From the NCBI GenBank assembly GCA_964584415.1, contig CAZOZX010000071.1:1-10884 (forward strand): 10,884 bases of DNA, in the 5' to 3' direction. The stretch's first letter is position 1, and the number at the start of each line of letters is the position of its first letter. A model generated the notes under the pieces. It did no database searches, was not told the origin of the DNA, and saw nothing but the letters and a program-made list of their open reading frames with translations. This DNA comes from PHAA01 sp964584415. Lineage in GTDB: Bacteria; Bacillota; Syntrophomonadia; Syntrophomonadales; Syntrophomonadaceae. The position numbers and the translations under genes are program-made. Positions 1 through 7,295 of the stretch are shown here, one piece after another.

Positions 1-3000
1 GAACGATATAAAACCCGCTGGGGATCATCAAGATCCACCAGAATCACACCTAGTCGATACACGTAGTTGTAATCGACCCCATGATAAATCAGCACCCATC
101 CATAAACGCTCTTTAATGGTTGGGCTCCGGCTCCTATCTTCAGCGAATCCCACATGCGTCCGGGGCGGGGTCCGATAATTATGGCGTGCTGCTCACGGCA
201 GGGAAAGGCTACCTCATTCATATAGGTTATCCACATGGAGGGTTCAATGCGATGATACAGAATATATTTGCCTTTTATTTTCTCGGGGAATAGAATGGCA
301 TCTTTATCCCATATATTCTTGAAAGCCAGGCCTTCTCTTTGCCATTGATCATAGCGCCGATCAAGAAAATCCTCTACGGTTATAGAAGCCGCTGCAATCT
401 GAGCCAAATTACCATCATAGGCGGTATATAGCATCCAAATCCGATCTCCGACGATAACCAGGCGAGGGTCCTCGCAGCCCATTTTCTCTTCGGGAATAAG
501 CGGCGAAAATATGGGACGGGGAAGCCTTTCCAGCACTTCGAAACCATCGGTGATAGCCAGACCGATGTGAGAAACATTATCTCCCCCAACCGCCCGGTAG
601 AACAGGTACACTTTATCCTCTATCCTTAACGCGCCTGGATTCAAAACATATTTTGATTCCCAGTCATGATCAGCAACCGGTTCCAATAAAGGATTGCCCT
701 CATATCGTATTAACATCCGGCTGGGTTCATCGGTAGGCTCCTGGATAACCACGGGGATATCCTTCGGGCGTGCGGGCAGCAGCCGATCAAGCAGATTATG
801 GGTACTCTTGCCGGCCAGAATCATGCGGAAAACTGTTTGCATAATTTCGGCTGGATCATAGCCCAGCTGTTCATACAAGTCCTCCAGAAAATCATGATTA
901 AACCAGCGTGATTCAATGCTGGTGCTCAGAGGAGGAGGATTATGGCGTCCGCCTTTATTGCTGTAGCTGGCCCAACTCCAGGCGGTACAGGTCAGAAAAG
1001 AACCATTTTCCAGCACTTGACTGCCGCCATAACCATCAGCTAAAAGGTGGAATATAGAGGCTGCTTCGCGTGAATCCTGTTCAGCTAGGCGCTCAGCCAT
1101 CTTTCTTAGATTTTTTACTAACAGGCGGTGATGGACATTTTCGTTTATAACCGCAGCCGAGAAGTCCTCGCCCTGCTTCAAACCATTCAGGGTGTTGCGG
1201 TACTTGGCCCCTACGTTCTTTCTTTCCTTTACGTTCTGCACGGTCAAGTGGGAAAACTGTTCAGCAATCCCTAATCTCCTGACCAGGGAGGTCAAGTAAA
1301 GGATACGCGGGAACCTCCCCCCTTTATTGATGATCAACGGACGGACGGTTACCCGGGCTGTCACCCGATTGAGGTTGGAAATCCGGCTGTGAGCAGTAGT
1401 AGCAAAAGGAAGTTCCTCTCCAATAACCAATGGCTTGAGATCTATCCACTCCAGTTTTTCAGGGCGGATTTGATCCATCATCCATTCCGTAGCCCGGTTC
1501 ACGAAGCTCCAGCTTTCCACCAGGTTTACGTAACTAATCACGTCCCTCACGTCAATATTGTCGATTAAGTCTGCCGCTTTGTAATAACCCAGCGGAACCA
1601 TAAGATTAATCGGCGGGAAACGGATTACTGCTTCGCGCAGCAAGTCGGAACTCATGGTGAACATCTGCTGCTGTGGCAGCAGAGCAAATAAACCGGCCAG
1701 GAATTGGCGCAGGCCCTCTTCAGTATGGAGATCACCCGGAAGTAATTGTTCCAGCACCCTCTCTGCTTCCAGCATAAAATTTTCTACGGCGGCAATATGT
1801 TCACGGGGACTGGCCTTCTTTTTCAAGCCCAGCCCTTCATGGATAAACTGGTTGAACTTTTCCTCGTAGCGATAACGCAGATCCTTAAAAACACTGTCGA
1901 CATTGACTACCCGCTTATCCAGGCCGATTATTTTTTTAGGTGCCACCACCGGTTCACCTGGTACATATTCCATATAACCCATCGGTATCAGCGGGGGTTT
2001 GCATATTTCCATATTGTCCAGCCACTGCTGGTTTATGGAGGACTTCTGCCGCCAAAACTCTTCAGTCAAATTACGCCGCAGCAATTTCATTTTATGAACC
2101 TGCAAGCCGTCCTGCTCTCCGACAGGTAACCCTGCTATCAGCTGGCGATGGGCTGAAATCTGGTTGGCATAAGCAGCCATCCGGCCATTATATAGAGCAG
2201 TCAAAACATCCAGAACAGACTCTTTATCCTCTTCCGCTCCAAAATTATATTTTATTAACAGGCAGGTCACGCTATCCACCCAGAGATTATCGGTCAGATT
2301 GAACTTATCGGGCGGCAGCGCCAGGGCTTCATTTATTTCCTGGACTAACTGGGGAGATAAATCACGAATGACCGTGGCCTTAAAGTCCGTGTTTATCTTA
2401 GCCAGGTTGTCCAGCAGTTCAGGGATGGGATAACGAAGTAAATCAGGCTTGCCCATTTCGCTGCGGCTGACTATATCGGCAACCTTAATTATCAGCCGGT
2501 CTCTTAGCCATACGGCGCTGTCCCGGCGAATGCTCTCAAATACGGCGCCAGCCGTCTCGTGAAAAATACGATTGCGGCGCTCCAGGTTGCTGGGTCTTTT
2601 GATCCCGCCAAGATTGACTTCGCAAAGGGCTTTGCTCCAAACCAAAGCCCGGGTTACCAGCCAAAAATCAATACCGTAACCGTCAATGATACCTGTCCAA
2701 AACTTAGCGTCACCGGATAACTCCTCGATGAAATCATGGGAAATAGCATATATGCCTCCCAGAGGATCGCTTACCCGGAATCCATAAAAAGATTCAAGTA
2801 CAGGGGCAGCAAAATGGAACGCCATGCTATCTACCCCGGAGTACCTCTTCAGACTGCCCAGCACCATATCATACATTCCCTGTATAGGGCTGAGCATGCT
2901 GTCCAGCCAGTTGATGTCAAAACCCGGACCTGCCTCCGTGCCCATGTTGGCGCTGAATATAAGCAGATCGGCTTCGAGAGCTTCAGCTATTTCCAGAAAA

Positions 3001-3314
3001 GCGCGGATAGACATGCCCCGTCCGCTGATTTCCGGAGGCAAAAGAAATTGCAGGTGGGGATGGCTAAGGGATAATCCGTCAATTTCCCGGAGGACATCGC
3101 TGCCCCGGCTGTCCCCGGCACAAACAATCAGCTGCTGCTTCCCAATCCAGCTATGCAGGGCTGCGTCGATGGCCTTCAGAACCTGCGGGAGGGTTTCCCT
3201 TTCATTATAGAAAGGTATGCCAATGACCAGGTTGGAGTTGCTGTAAGGCTCAAGGCGGGGTAAAATGCTCTTCATTTGGGCATCGAAAATCGCCTCAGTA
3301 TTTATGTGGGTCAA
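1..3314 (-). CDS. Giant GT-A glycosyltransferase-like / GH130 phosphorylase fusion (3' end off window)
   Basis: The reading frame is open from a TTG at 3314 to the left edge: 1104 codons with no stop seen. Residues about 15-260 look like a GT-A nucleotide-sugar transferase of the GpgS/GT81 type: a start strand (LVIGIPFYNE), GRGMS at 98-102 and GYGID at 212-216. The usual DxD position reads S121-A-N123. Residues about 280-860 match no family I know; they include a W/N/P-rich block at 776-795. From about 866 the chain is a GH130 mannoside phosphorylase: NPGA at 892-895, EDPR at 948-951 (its Asp is the general acid proposed for the family), then KDAILFP and YHGVDYNY motifs. Roughly 100 GH130 residues should lie off the window. 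The protein has no signal peptide, so it is probably cytoplasmic. The start is uncertain: ATG at 3275 is in frame 13 codons later but has a poor ribosome site. Whether it synthesises or phosphorolyses a mannoside is inference. Confidence 0.85.
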   Translation of the reverse strand, partial: MTHINTEAIFDAQMKSILPRLEPYSNSNLVIGIPFYNERETLPQVLKAIDAALHSWIGKQQLIVCAGDSRGSDVLREIDGLSLSHPHLQFLLPPEISGRGMSIRAFLEIAEALEADLLIFSANMGTEAGPGFDINWLDSMLSPIQGMYDMVLGSLKRYSGVDSMAFHFAAPVLESFYGFRVSDPLGGIYAISHDFIEELSGDAKFWTGIIDGYGIDFWLVTRALVWSKALCEVNLGGIKRPSNLERRNRIFHETAGAVFESIRRDSAVWLRDRLIIKVADIVSRSEMGKPDLLRYPIPELLDNLAKINTDFKATVIRDLSPQLVQEINEALALPPDKFNLTDNLWVDSVTCLLIKYNFGAEEDKESVLDVLTALYNGRMAAYANQISAHRQLIAGLPVGEQDGLQVHKMKLLRRNLTEEFWRQKSSINQQWLDNMEICKPPLIPMGYMEYVPGEPVVAPKKIIGLDKRVVNVDSVFKDLRYRYEEKFNQFIHEGLGLKKKASPREHIAAVENFMLEAERVLEQLLPGDLHTEEGLRQFLAGLFALLPQQQMFTMSSDLLREAVIRFPPINLMVPLGYYKAADLIDNIDVRDVISYVNLVESWSFVNRATEWMMDQIRPEKLEWIDLKPLVIGEELPFATTAHSRISNLNRVTARVTVRPLIINKGGRFPRILYLTSLVRRLGIAEQFSHLTVQNVKERKNVGAKYRNTLNGLKQGEDFSAAVINENVHHRLLVKNLRKMAERLAEQDSREAASIFHLLADGYGGSQVLENGSFLTCTAWSWASYSNKGGRHNPPPLSTSIESRWFNHDFLEDLYEQLGYDPAEIMQTVFRMILAGKSTHNLLDRLLPARPKDIPVVIQEPTDEPSRMLIRYEGNPLLEPVADHDWESKYVLNPGALRIEDKVYLFYRAVGGDNVSHIGLAITDGFEVLERLPRPIFSPLIPEEKMGCEDPRLVIVGDRIWMLYTAYDGNLAQIAAASITVEDFLDRRYDQWQREGLAFKNIWDKDAILFPEKIKGKYILYHRIEPSMWITYMNEVAFPCREQHAIIIGPRPGRMWDSLKIGAGAQPLKSVYGWVLIYHGVDYNYVYRLGVILVDLDDPQRVLYR

Positions 3315-3322
3315 AATAAATT

Positions 3323-3381
3323 AAACCCCCTGTTCAAACAAATAATGTATTTCTTCATTATTATGTTCGACTTGGGGGTTT
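3323..3381 (-). terminator. Hairpin terminator after pepF
   Basis: A long inverted repeat starts 24 bases after the pepF stop. The outer arms AAACCCCC/GGGGGTTT (3323-3330 with 3374-3381) and inner arms AATAATG/CATTATT (3341-3347 with 3356-3362) are joined by short paired patches and enclose an 8-base loop. On the minus strand the stem is followed by TTTAATTTATTTT, a typical U-rich tail. On the plus strand it is followed by only a short T run. The GGGGG of the descending minus-strand arm is also the only good ribosome site for the TTG start of the next gene. Confidence 0.8.
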
Positions 3382-3404
3382 TATAGTACTCTGCCGTTCA
3401 GTAT

Positions 3405-5216
3405 TTACTTTTTTTGACCCAGCAGCTGCTCCAACTGATCCAATAATTTGCCGAAATACTCCAGTGCATCGCTCACCGGCTCAGGAGTCAGCAGGTCAAC
3501 CCCAGCTTTTCGCAGAAGATTAATGGGATAATCACTGCCCCCTGATTTCAGGAAATCAAGGTAGCGCTGGACTGCCGGTTCCCCTTCCTTCTTTATCTGT
3601 TCCTTCAACGCGGTGGCCGTGGAAAAACCGGTGGCATATTTGTACACGTAAAATGCCGAATAGAAATGGGGTATACGGGCCCACTCCAGAGGAATGTCCT
3701 CATCCATTACCATATCCGGTCCATAATAGAGGGTATTGAGTTCCCGGTAGATCTGTTTCAATAGTTCGGGGGTCAGCGCCTCACCCTGTTCTGCCCGTTC
3801 GTGGATTATTTTTTCAAATTCCGCAAACATAGTCTGCCGGTAGACCGTACCGCGGAACTGCTCCAGATAATGATTGATCAGGTATATCTTTTCCTTGGGA
3901 TCGGTACTCTTCTCCAAAAGATAATCAATCAACAAGGATTCATTGACAGTAGAGGCCACCTCGGCCACAAAAATAGAATACTGGCTGTAGACATAGGGCT
4001 GGGCTTTGTTGGAGTAGTAACTGTGCAGGGAATGGCCCATCTCATGGGCCAGGGTAAACATATCGTCCAGCTTATTATCATAGTTCATCAATATATAGGG
4101 ACTGGTGTCATAAGCTCCCCAGGAATAGGCCCCGCTGGTCTTGCCCTCGTTCTCATAGACATCTATCCATCCACCGCTAAAACCATTCTGCATTTGCGCC
4201 AAATAGTCGGCGCCAAGTGGCTGCAAGGCTCGCACCAAGGTTTCCTGGGCCTGAGCATAAGGCACCTCCATTTTATATTCAGGTACCAGAGGCGTATATA
4301 AATCATAAAAATGCAGCTCATCTATTCCCAGGATTTTTTTGCGGATCGCCATATAGCGATACATAAGATCCATTTGGGCATGTACCGATTCGATCAACCG
4401 ATCGTAAACCTCGACTGGTACGTTGTCTTGATCGAGTGATGCCGCCCGGGCTGATTCATACTTGCGCACCTGGGCATAGAATATATCTTTCTTGACACTG
4501 GCACCCAAACTGGCTCCCAGGGTATTTATCAGCCCCCGGTAGGAGGAATATAATCCGTGATAGGCATCCTCCCTCACCTGCCGATTGGAGCTCTCCATCA
4601 GGCTCCCGTAGCGGCCCTTGGTTATCTCTACTTCCCGGCCATTTTCATCTTTGATAACCGGGAACTTGATATCGGCATTATTTAACATGGTGAATATGCT
4701 GCCGGAAGCCAGCGAAAGGTCGGCCGACATGGCCATTAACCTCTCTTCCGCCGGCGACAGGATATGATCCTTCTGCCTCAAGATCTCGTCTATCGAATGC
4801 CGGTATACAGCCAGATCCTTGTTCTCATCCATATAAGTTCTGATTTTGTCTTCGGGAATGGTCAGAATCTCGGGAACGATATAAGAGGTAATGCTGCCGA
4901 CCTTAATGCTCAGACTCTGGATACGGTCGAAAAGAGCCTGGTAGTGGGAATTGGCGTTGTTCTCGTCACGCCGCATCCGGGCGTAAACGTAGGCCTTTTC
5001 CGATAAGCGTCCCAACTGATCACTCAGCTGCAGGCATTTCAGCAGGTTTGCGGCTGACTGGCCCAGGGTCCCCTGCAAGCCATCCACTTCGTCGGCCAAC
5101 TTGGATATCTCACCCAGGTCCTTTTCCCACAGCTGCTCGTCAGGGTAAATGTGTTCCAGCTTCCATTTATATTGTTCCTCTATTTCTTCTCTTTTGCGGA
5201 TAGTGCTAGCTCCCAA
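3405..5216 (-). CDS. pepF: Oligoendopeptidase F, M3 family zinc peptidase
   Basis: This is a cytoplasmic zinc metallopeptidase that cuts short peptides and recycles peptide fragments. The zinc site is HEMGH at residues 391-395, with a third ligand at Glu419 in the AEVAST segment; this is the M3 thimet/PepF arrangement. The N-terminal part is the long helical region that forms the deep peptide channel in this family. I place the start at a TTG (5216), giving 603 residues, the usual PepF size. A GGAGG at 5226-5230 sits 9 bases upstream, and the following residues (KREEIEEQYKWKLEHIYP) match the normal PepF N-terminus. An in-frame ATG at 5438 would add 74 residues that resemble no PepF. The gene diverges from glnA and lies upstream of the glycosyltransferase-like/GH130 gene, separated by a terminator. 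I found no convincing promoter of its own. Confidence 0.93.
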   Translation of the reverse strand: MGASTIRKREEIEEQYKWKLEHIYPDEQLWEKDLGEISKLADEVDGLQGTLGQSAANLLKCLQLSDQLGRLSEKAYVYARMRRDENNANSHYQALFDRIQSLSIKVGSITSYIVPEILTIPEDKIRTYMDENKDLAVYRHSIDEILRQKDHILSPAEERLMAMSADLSLASGSIFTMLNNADIKFPVIKDENGREVEITKGRYGSLMESSNRQVREDAYHGLYSSYRGLINTLGASLGASVKKDIFYAQVRKYESARAASLDQDNVPVEVYDRLIESVHAQMDLMYRYMAIRKKILGIDELHFYDLYTPLVPEYKMEVPYAQAQETLVRALQPLGADYLAQMQNGFSGGWIDVYENEGKTSGAYSWGAYDTSPYILMNYDNKLDDMFTLAHEMGHSLHSYYSNKAQPYVYSQYSIFVAEVASTVNESLLIDYLLEKSTDPKEKIYLINHYLEQFRGTVYRQTMFAEFEKIIHERAEQGEALTPELLKQIYRELNTLYYGPDMVMDEDIPLEWARIPHFYSAFYVYKYATGFSTATALKEQIKKEGEPAVQRYLDFLKSGGSDYPINLLRKAGVDLLTPEPVSDALEYFGKLLDQLEQLLGQKK

Positions 5217-5225
5217 AAATTCATA

Positions 5226-5230
5226 CCTCC
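5226..5230 (-). promoter_or_regulatory. Ribosome binding site of pepF
   Basis: GGAGG on the minus strand lies 9 bases before the TTG at 5216. It decides the start in favour of that TTG over the far upstream ATG at 5438. An ATG overlapping this site in another frame reads only 14 codons before a stop, so it is not the start. Confidence 0.75.
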
Positions 5231-5403
5231 AAATTAAATTCGTTATAATTTTTGAATTACAGCTTAATTCTATACTACCAGGATAATAAATCCAATTCAG
5301 CCTTTGATGAAGGTATGAATTGTTTCCCCGCCATATGGCCAAAGCTGCCGAGGAATTATTATCCGGGACATAGACATAATACTGTATACTGGACTCCGTA
5401 TTC

Positions 5404-5432
5404 TTTACTAAAAATATCGACTCTGGTATAAT
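5404..5432 (+). promoter_or_regulatory. glnA promoter with extended -10
   Basis: TTTACT (5404-5409), a 17-base spacer and a perfect TATAAT (5427-5432) preceded by TGG, the extended -10 pattern. The start of transcription would be near 5439, giving a leader of about 30 bases with a GGGAGG ribosome site at 5456-5461. This fits a housekeeping sigma-A promoter. No obvious operator palindrome overlaps it. Confidence 0.65.
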
Positions 5433-5469
5433 TTCCACGATATTTGAATGAAAAAGGGAGGCGCGTTTT

Positions 5470-6903
5470 TTGTTTCGGACCTATGAAGAGGTAATGGACT
5501 ATTGCTCCAAGAACAACATCCTGATGATTGACTTCAAAATGATCGACCTGATGGGCAGATGGAGACATCTGGGTATCCCCACCGGCCGTTTCAAACCTGA
5601 AACCCTGGTCTATGGAATCGGTTTCGATGGCTCCAACTATGGATTTGCCCCGGTTGAAAAAAGTGATATGGTTTTCATCCCCGATATCAGCTCGGCTGTC
5701 CGTGATCCTTTTACGGATGTCCCCACCCTTAGCATGATAGGCGACGTATTCGTTATAGCCCAGCCCGAAAATTACCGCTTTGAACAGGATCCCCGCTCCA
5801 TCGCGGTAAAGGCCGAGGAATATATGAAGTCCACCGGTATTGCCGACGAAATTCGCATGGGGCCCGAGTATGAATTCTACGTCTTCGATCACGTTAGTTA
5901 TGAAAATTCGCCCCAGAAAACCGGTTTTACCATTGACTGTGAACAGGCTATCTGGAACAGCGGCGACGACGAGCACCAGAACCTGGGGTACAAGAATACT
6001 CTCCATGGTGGTTATCACATTACCCCGCCGCAGGACGTCCTCTACGACCTGCGCGCCCGCATGTGCCTGCTGATGGAGGAAAACAACATACCTGTCAAAT
6101 ATCATCACCATGAAGTTGGCGGGCCGGGACAAGTAGAAATAGAAGTCGAATTCGGCACTATGCTGGAGATGGCGGATCGGACCATGCTGGCCAAGTACCT
6201 GATAAAAAACCTGGCCTTCCAGGAAGGTAAAACAGTTACTTTCATGCCTAAGCCCTTATTTGCTGAAGCCGGCAATGGTTTGCACGTACATATGCATATG
6301 TTCAAGAATGGCAAACCGCTTTTCTATGATAAAAAAGGATATTCGGAACTAAGCAAGACGGCCCTTTATTGTATTGGCGGATTGCTCAAGCATGCTGCTG
6401 CGTTATTAGCTTTCACCAATCCCAGTACCAACTCCTATAAGCGTCTGGTGCCGGGATATGAAGCACCGGTAAATTGCGTTTTCGCTACCTCCAACCGCAG
6501 CGCGGTGATACGGATTCCGGCTTATGCCAAAAATCCTGCCGCCAAGCGCTTCGAATTCCGCTCCGCTGACGCAACCTGTAATCCCTATCTGGCTTTTTCG
6601 GCCATGCTAATGGCCTGCCTGGATGGGATTAAGAATAAGATCGACCCGACTAAGGAAGGCTTTGGCCCCTACGATGTCAACCTTTATACTTTGCCCGCTG
6701 AGGAGCTGGCTAAGATCAAAGGTCTGCCGACAACCTTGGAGGAAGCCCTGAATGCGTTGGAAAAAGACCATGATTTCTTGCTGCAAGGCGGCGTATTCCC
6801 CCAGCGGCTGATTGAGATATGGATTGATGCCAAGCGCAAAGAAGCGCGCAAGATCGCTAATATACCGCATCCGATGGAATTCGAATTGTATTATGACCTA
6901 TAA
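5470..6903 (+). CDS. glnA: Glutamine synthetase, type I
   Basis: It makes glutamine from glutamate, ammonia and ATP in the cytoplasm, and is expected to form a dodecamer. The 477 residues carry the full GSI set: an N-terminal beta-grasp domain with FDGSNYGF, the metal site E133/E135 in GPEYEFYVFD, E215 and E223 in the HHHEVGGPGQVEIE block, the NGLHVHMH loop (H272, H274), KRLVPGYEAP, NRSAVIRIP and the KRFEFRSAD segment. The start is TTG at 5470, with GGGAGG at 5456-5461 placed 8 bases upstream; the next ATG (codon 9) would cut into the conserved N-terminus. Tyr406 in NLYTLPAEE sits where enterobacterial GSI is adenylylated. It diverges from pepF and overlaps the next gene by 11 bases. Confidence 0.96.
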   Translation: MFRTYEEVMDYCSKNNILMIDFKMIDLMGRWRHLGIPTGRFKPETLVYGIGFDGSNYGFAPVEKSDMVFIPDISSAVRDPFTDVPTLSMIGDVFVIAQPENYRFEQDPRSIAVKAEEYMKSTGIADEIRMGPEYEFYVFDHVSYENSPQKTGFTIDCEQAIWNSGDDEHQNLGYKNTLHGGYHITPPQDVLYDLRARMCLLMEENNIPVKYHHHEVGGPGQVEIEVEFGTMLEMADRTMLAKYLIKNLAFQEGKTVTFMPKPLFAEAGNGLHVHMHMFKNGKPLFYDKKGYSELSKTALYCIGGLLKHAAALLAFTNPSTNSYKRLVPGYEAPVNCVFATSNRSAVIRIPAYAKNPAAKRFEFRSADATCNPYLAFSAMLMACLDGIKNKIDPTKEGFGPYDVNLYTLPAEELAKIKGLPTTLEEALNALEKDHDFLLQGGVFPQRLIEIWIDAKRKEARKIANIPHPMEFELYYDL

Positions 6904-7288
6904 AAAGGACGAGGCGGCCGGCAACTACATACCTGTTCATTTAGGCCTGGTAGTTGCCAACGCTGAAGTCTCAGCTCATTTTTATGAGAACCTGTTCGGT
7001 TTTACGGTCAAAGCGATCCATGCCCTGGTAAATCTCAAAATCATCAATATTCAATCGGGTTCCTTAACCATAGAACTGCTCGAATACCATCCGGCTCCGC
7101 CCCAGCGCGGGGCCGGATGCTTTGATCATATCGCCTTTATGGTCCCGAATATTGACCTGGCCATAACCAGGTTGCGGAGCGAAGGTGTTCGTTTTGAGAC
7201 CGAGGCCCCCCGATCGGCTTCTAATGGTAAGACGATTATTTTCCTGGCTGGTCCGGATGGTGAACGTATCGAATTGATGCAGGAATAG
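6893..7288 (+). CDS. VOC-superfamily metalloprotein (glyoxalase/bleomycin-resistance fold)
   Basis: This is a 131-residue protein with the two beta-alpha-beta-beta-beta modules of the vicinal oxygen chelate fold. The first module starts at HLGLVV with AHFYENLFGF following, and the second at FDHIAFMV. The four expected metal ligands are visible: H16, E61, H79 and E127. Members include glyoxalase I, methylmalonyl-CoA epimerase and dioxygenases; the substrate cannot be read from the sequence. I chose the ATG at 6893, which overlaps the glnA stop (ATGACCTATAA) and gives a normal VOC length. An in-frame ATG at 6812 lies deep in glnA and adds a basic stretch foreign to the family. The ribosome site is weak, so translation is probably coupled to glnA. 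Confidence 0.88.
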   Translation: MTYKKDEAAGNYIPVHLGLVVANAEVSAHFYENLFGFTVKAIHALVNLKIINIQSGSLTIELLEYHPAPPQRGAGCFDHIAFMVPNIDLAITRLRSEGVRFETEAPRSASNGKTIIFLAGPDGERIELMQE

Positions 7289-7295
7289 CAGCTTT

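Larger units (their letters stand above)
5217..5469. promoter_or_regulatory. Divergent pepF/glnA intergenic region
   Basis: These 253 bases separate two divergent genes. They hold the glnA promoter near the right end and the pepF ribosome site at the left end. A small inverted repeat, GAATTA-N5-TAATTC, lies at about 5253-5269, where a pepF promoter or operator could be, but the promoter hexamers there are poor. I saw no T-box, no glutamine riboswitch and no long hairpin. An open frame on the minus strand crosses the region because of chance lack of stops; it does not look like protein. Confidence 0.55.

Noticed and set aside
1654..3210. Several plus-strand open frames opposite the fusion gene
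   Set aside because: They overlap one another, lack ribosome sites, and lie opposite a frame that carries conserved protein motifs throughout.
5217..5438. N-terminal extension of pepF from the ATG at 5438
   Set aside because: The added 74 residues do not resemble any PepF N-terminus, would place the pepF start against the glnA promoter, and a GGAGG-TTG pair at 5216 gives the normal family length.
5217..5469. T-box or glutamine riboswitch ahead of glnA
   Set aside because: The promoter leaves a leader of only about 30 bases, too short for either, and no conserved core is present.
5359..6132. Open frame of 257 codons on the minus strand, antisense to glnA
   Set aside because: It mirrors the codon pattern of glnA, has no ribosome site and no recognisable domain; it is a shadow of the real gene.
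6812..6892. Upstream ATG for the VOC gene inside glnA
   Set aside because: It adds 27 basic residues not found in VOC proteins; the ATG at 6893 gives a normal length and a classic stop-start overlap.
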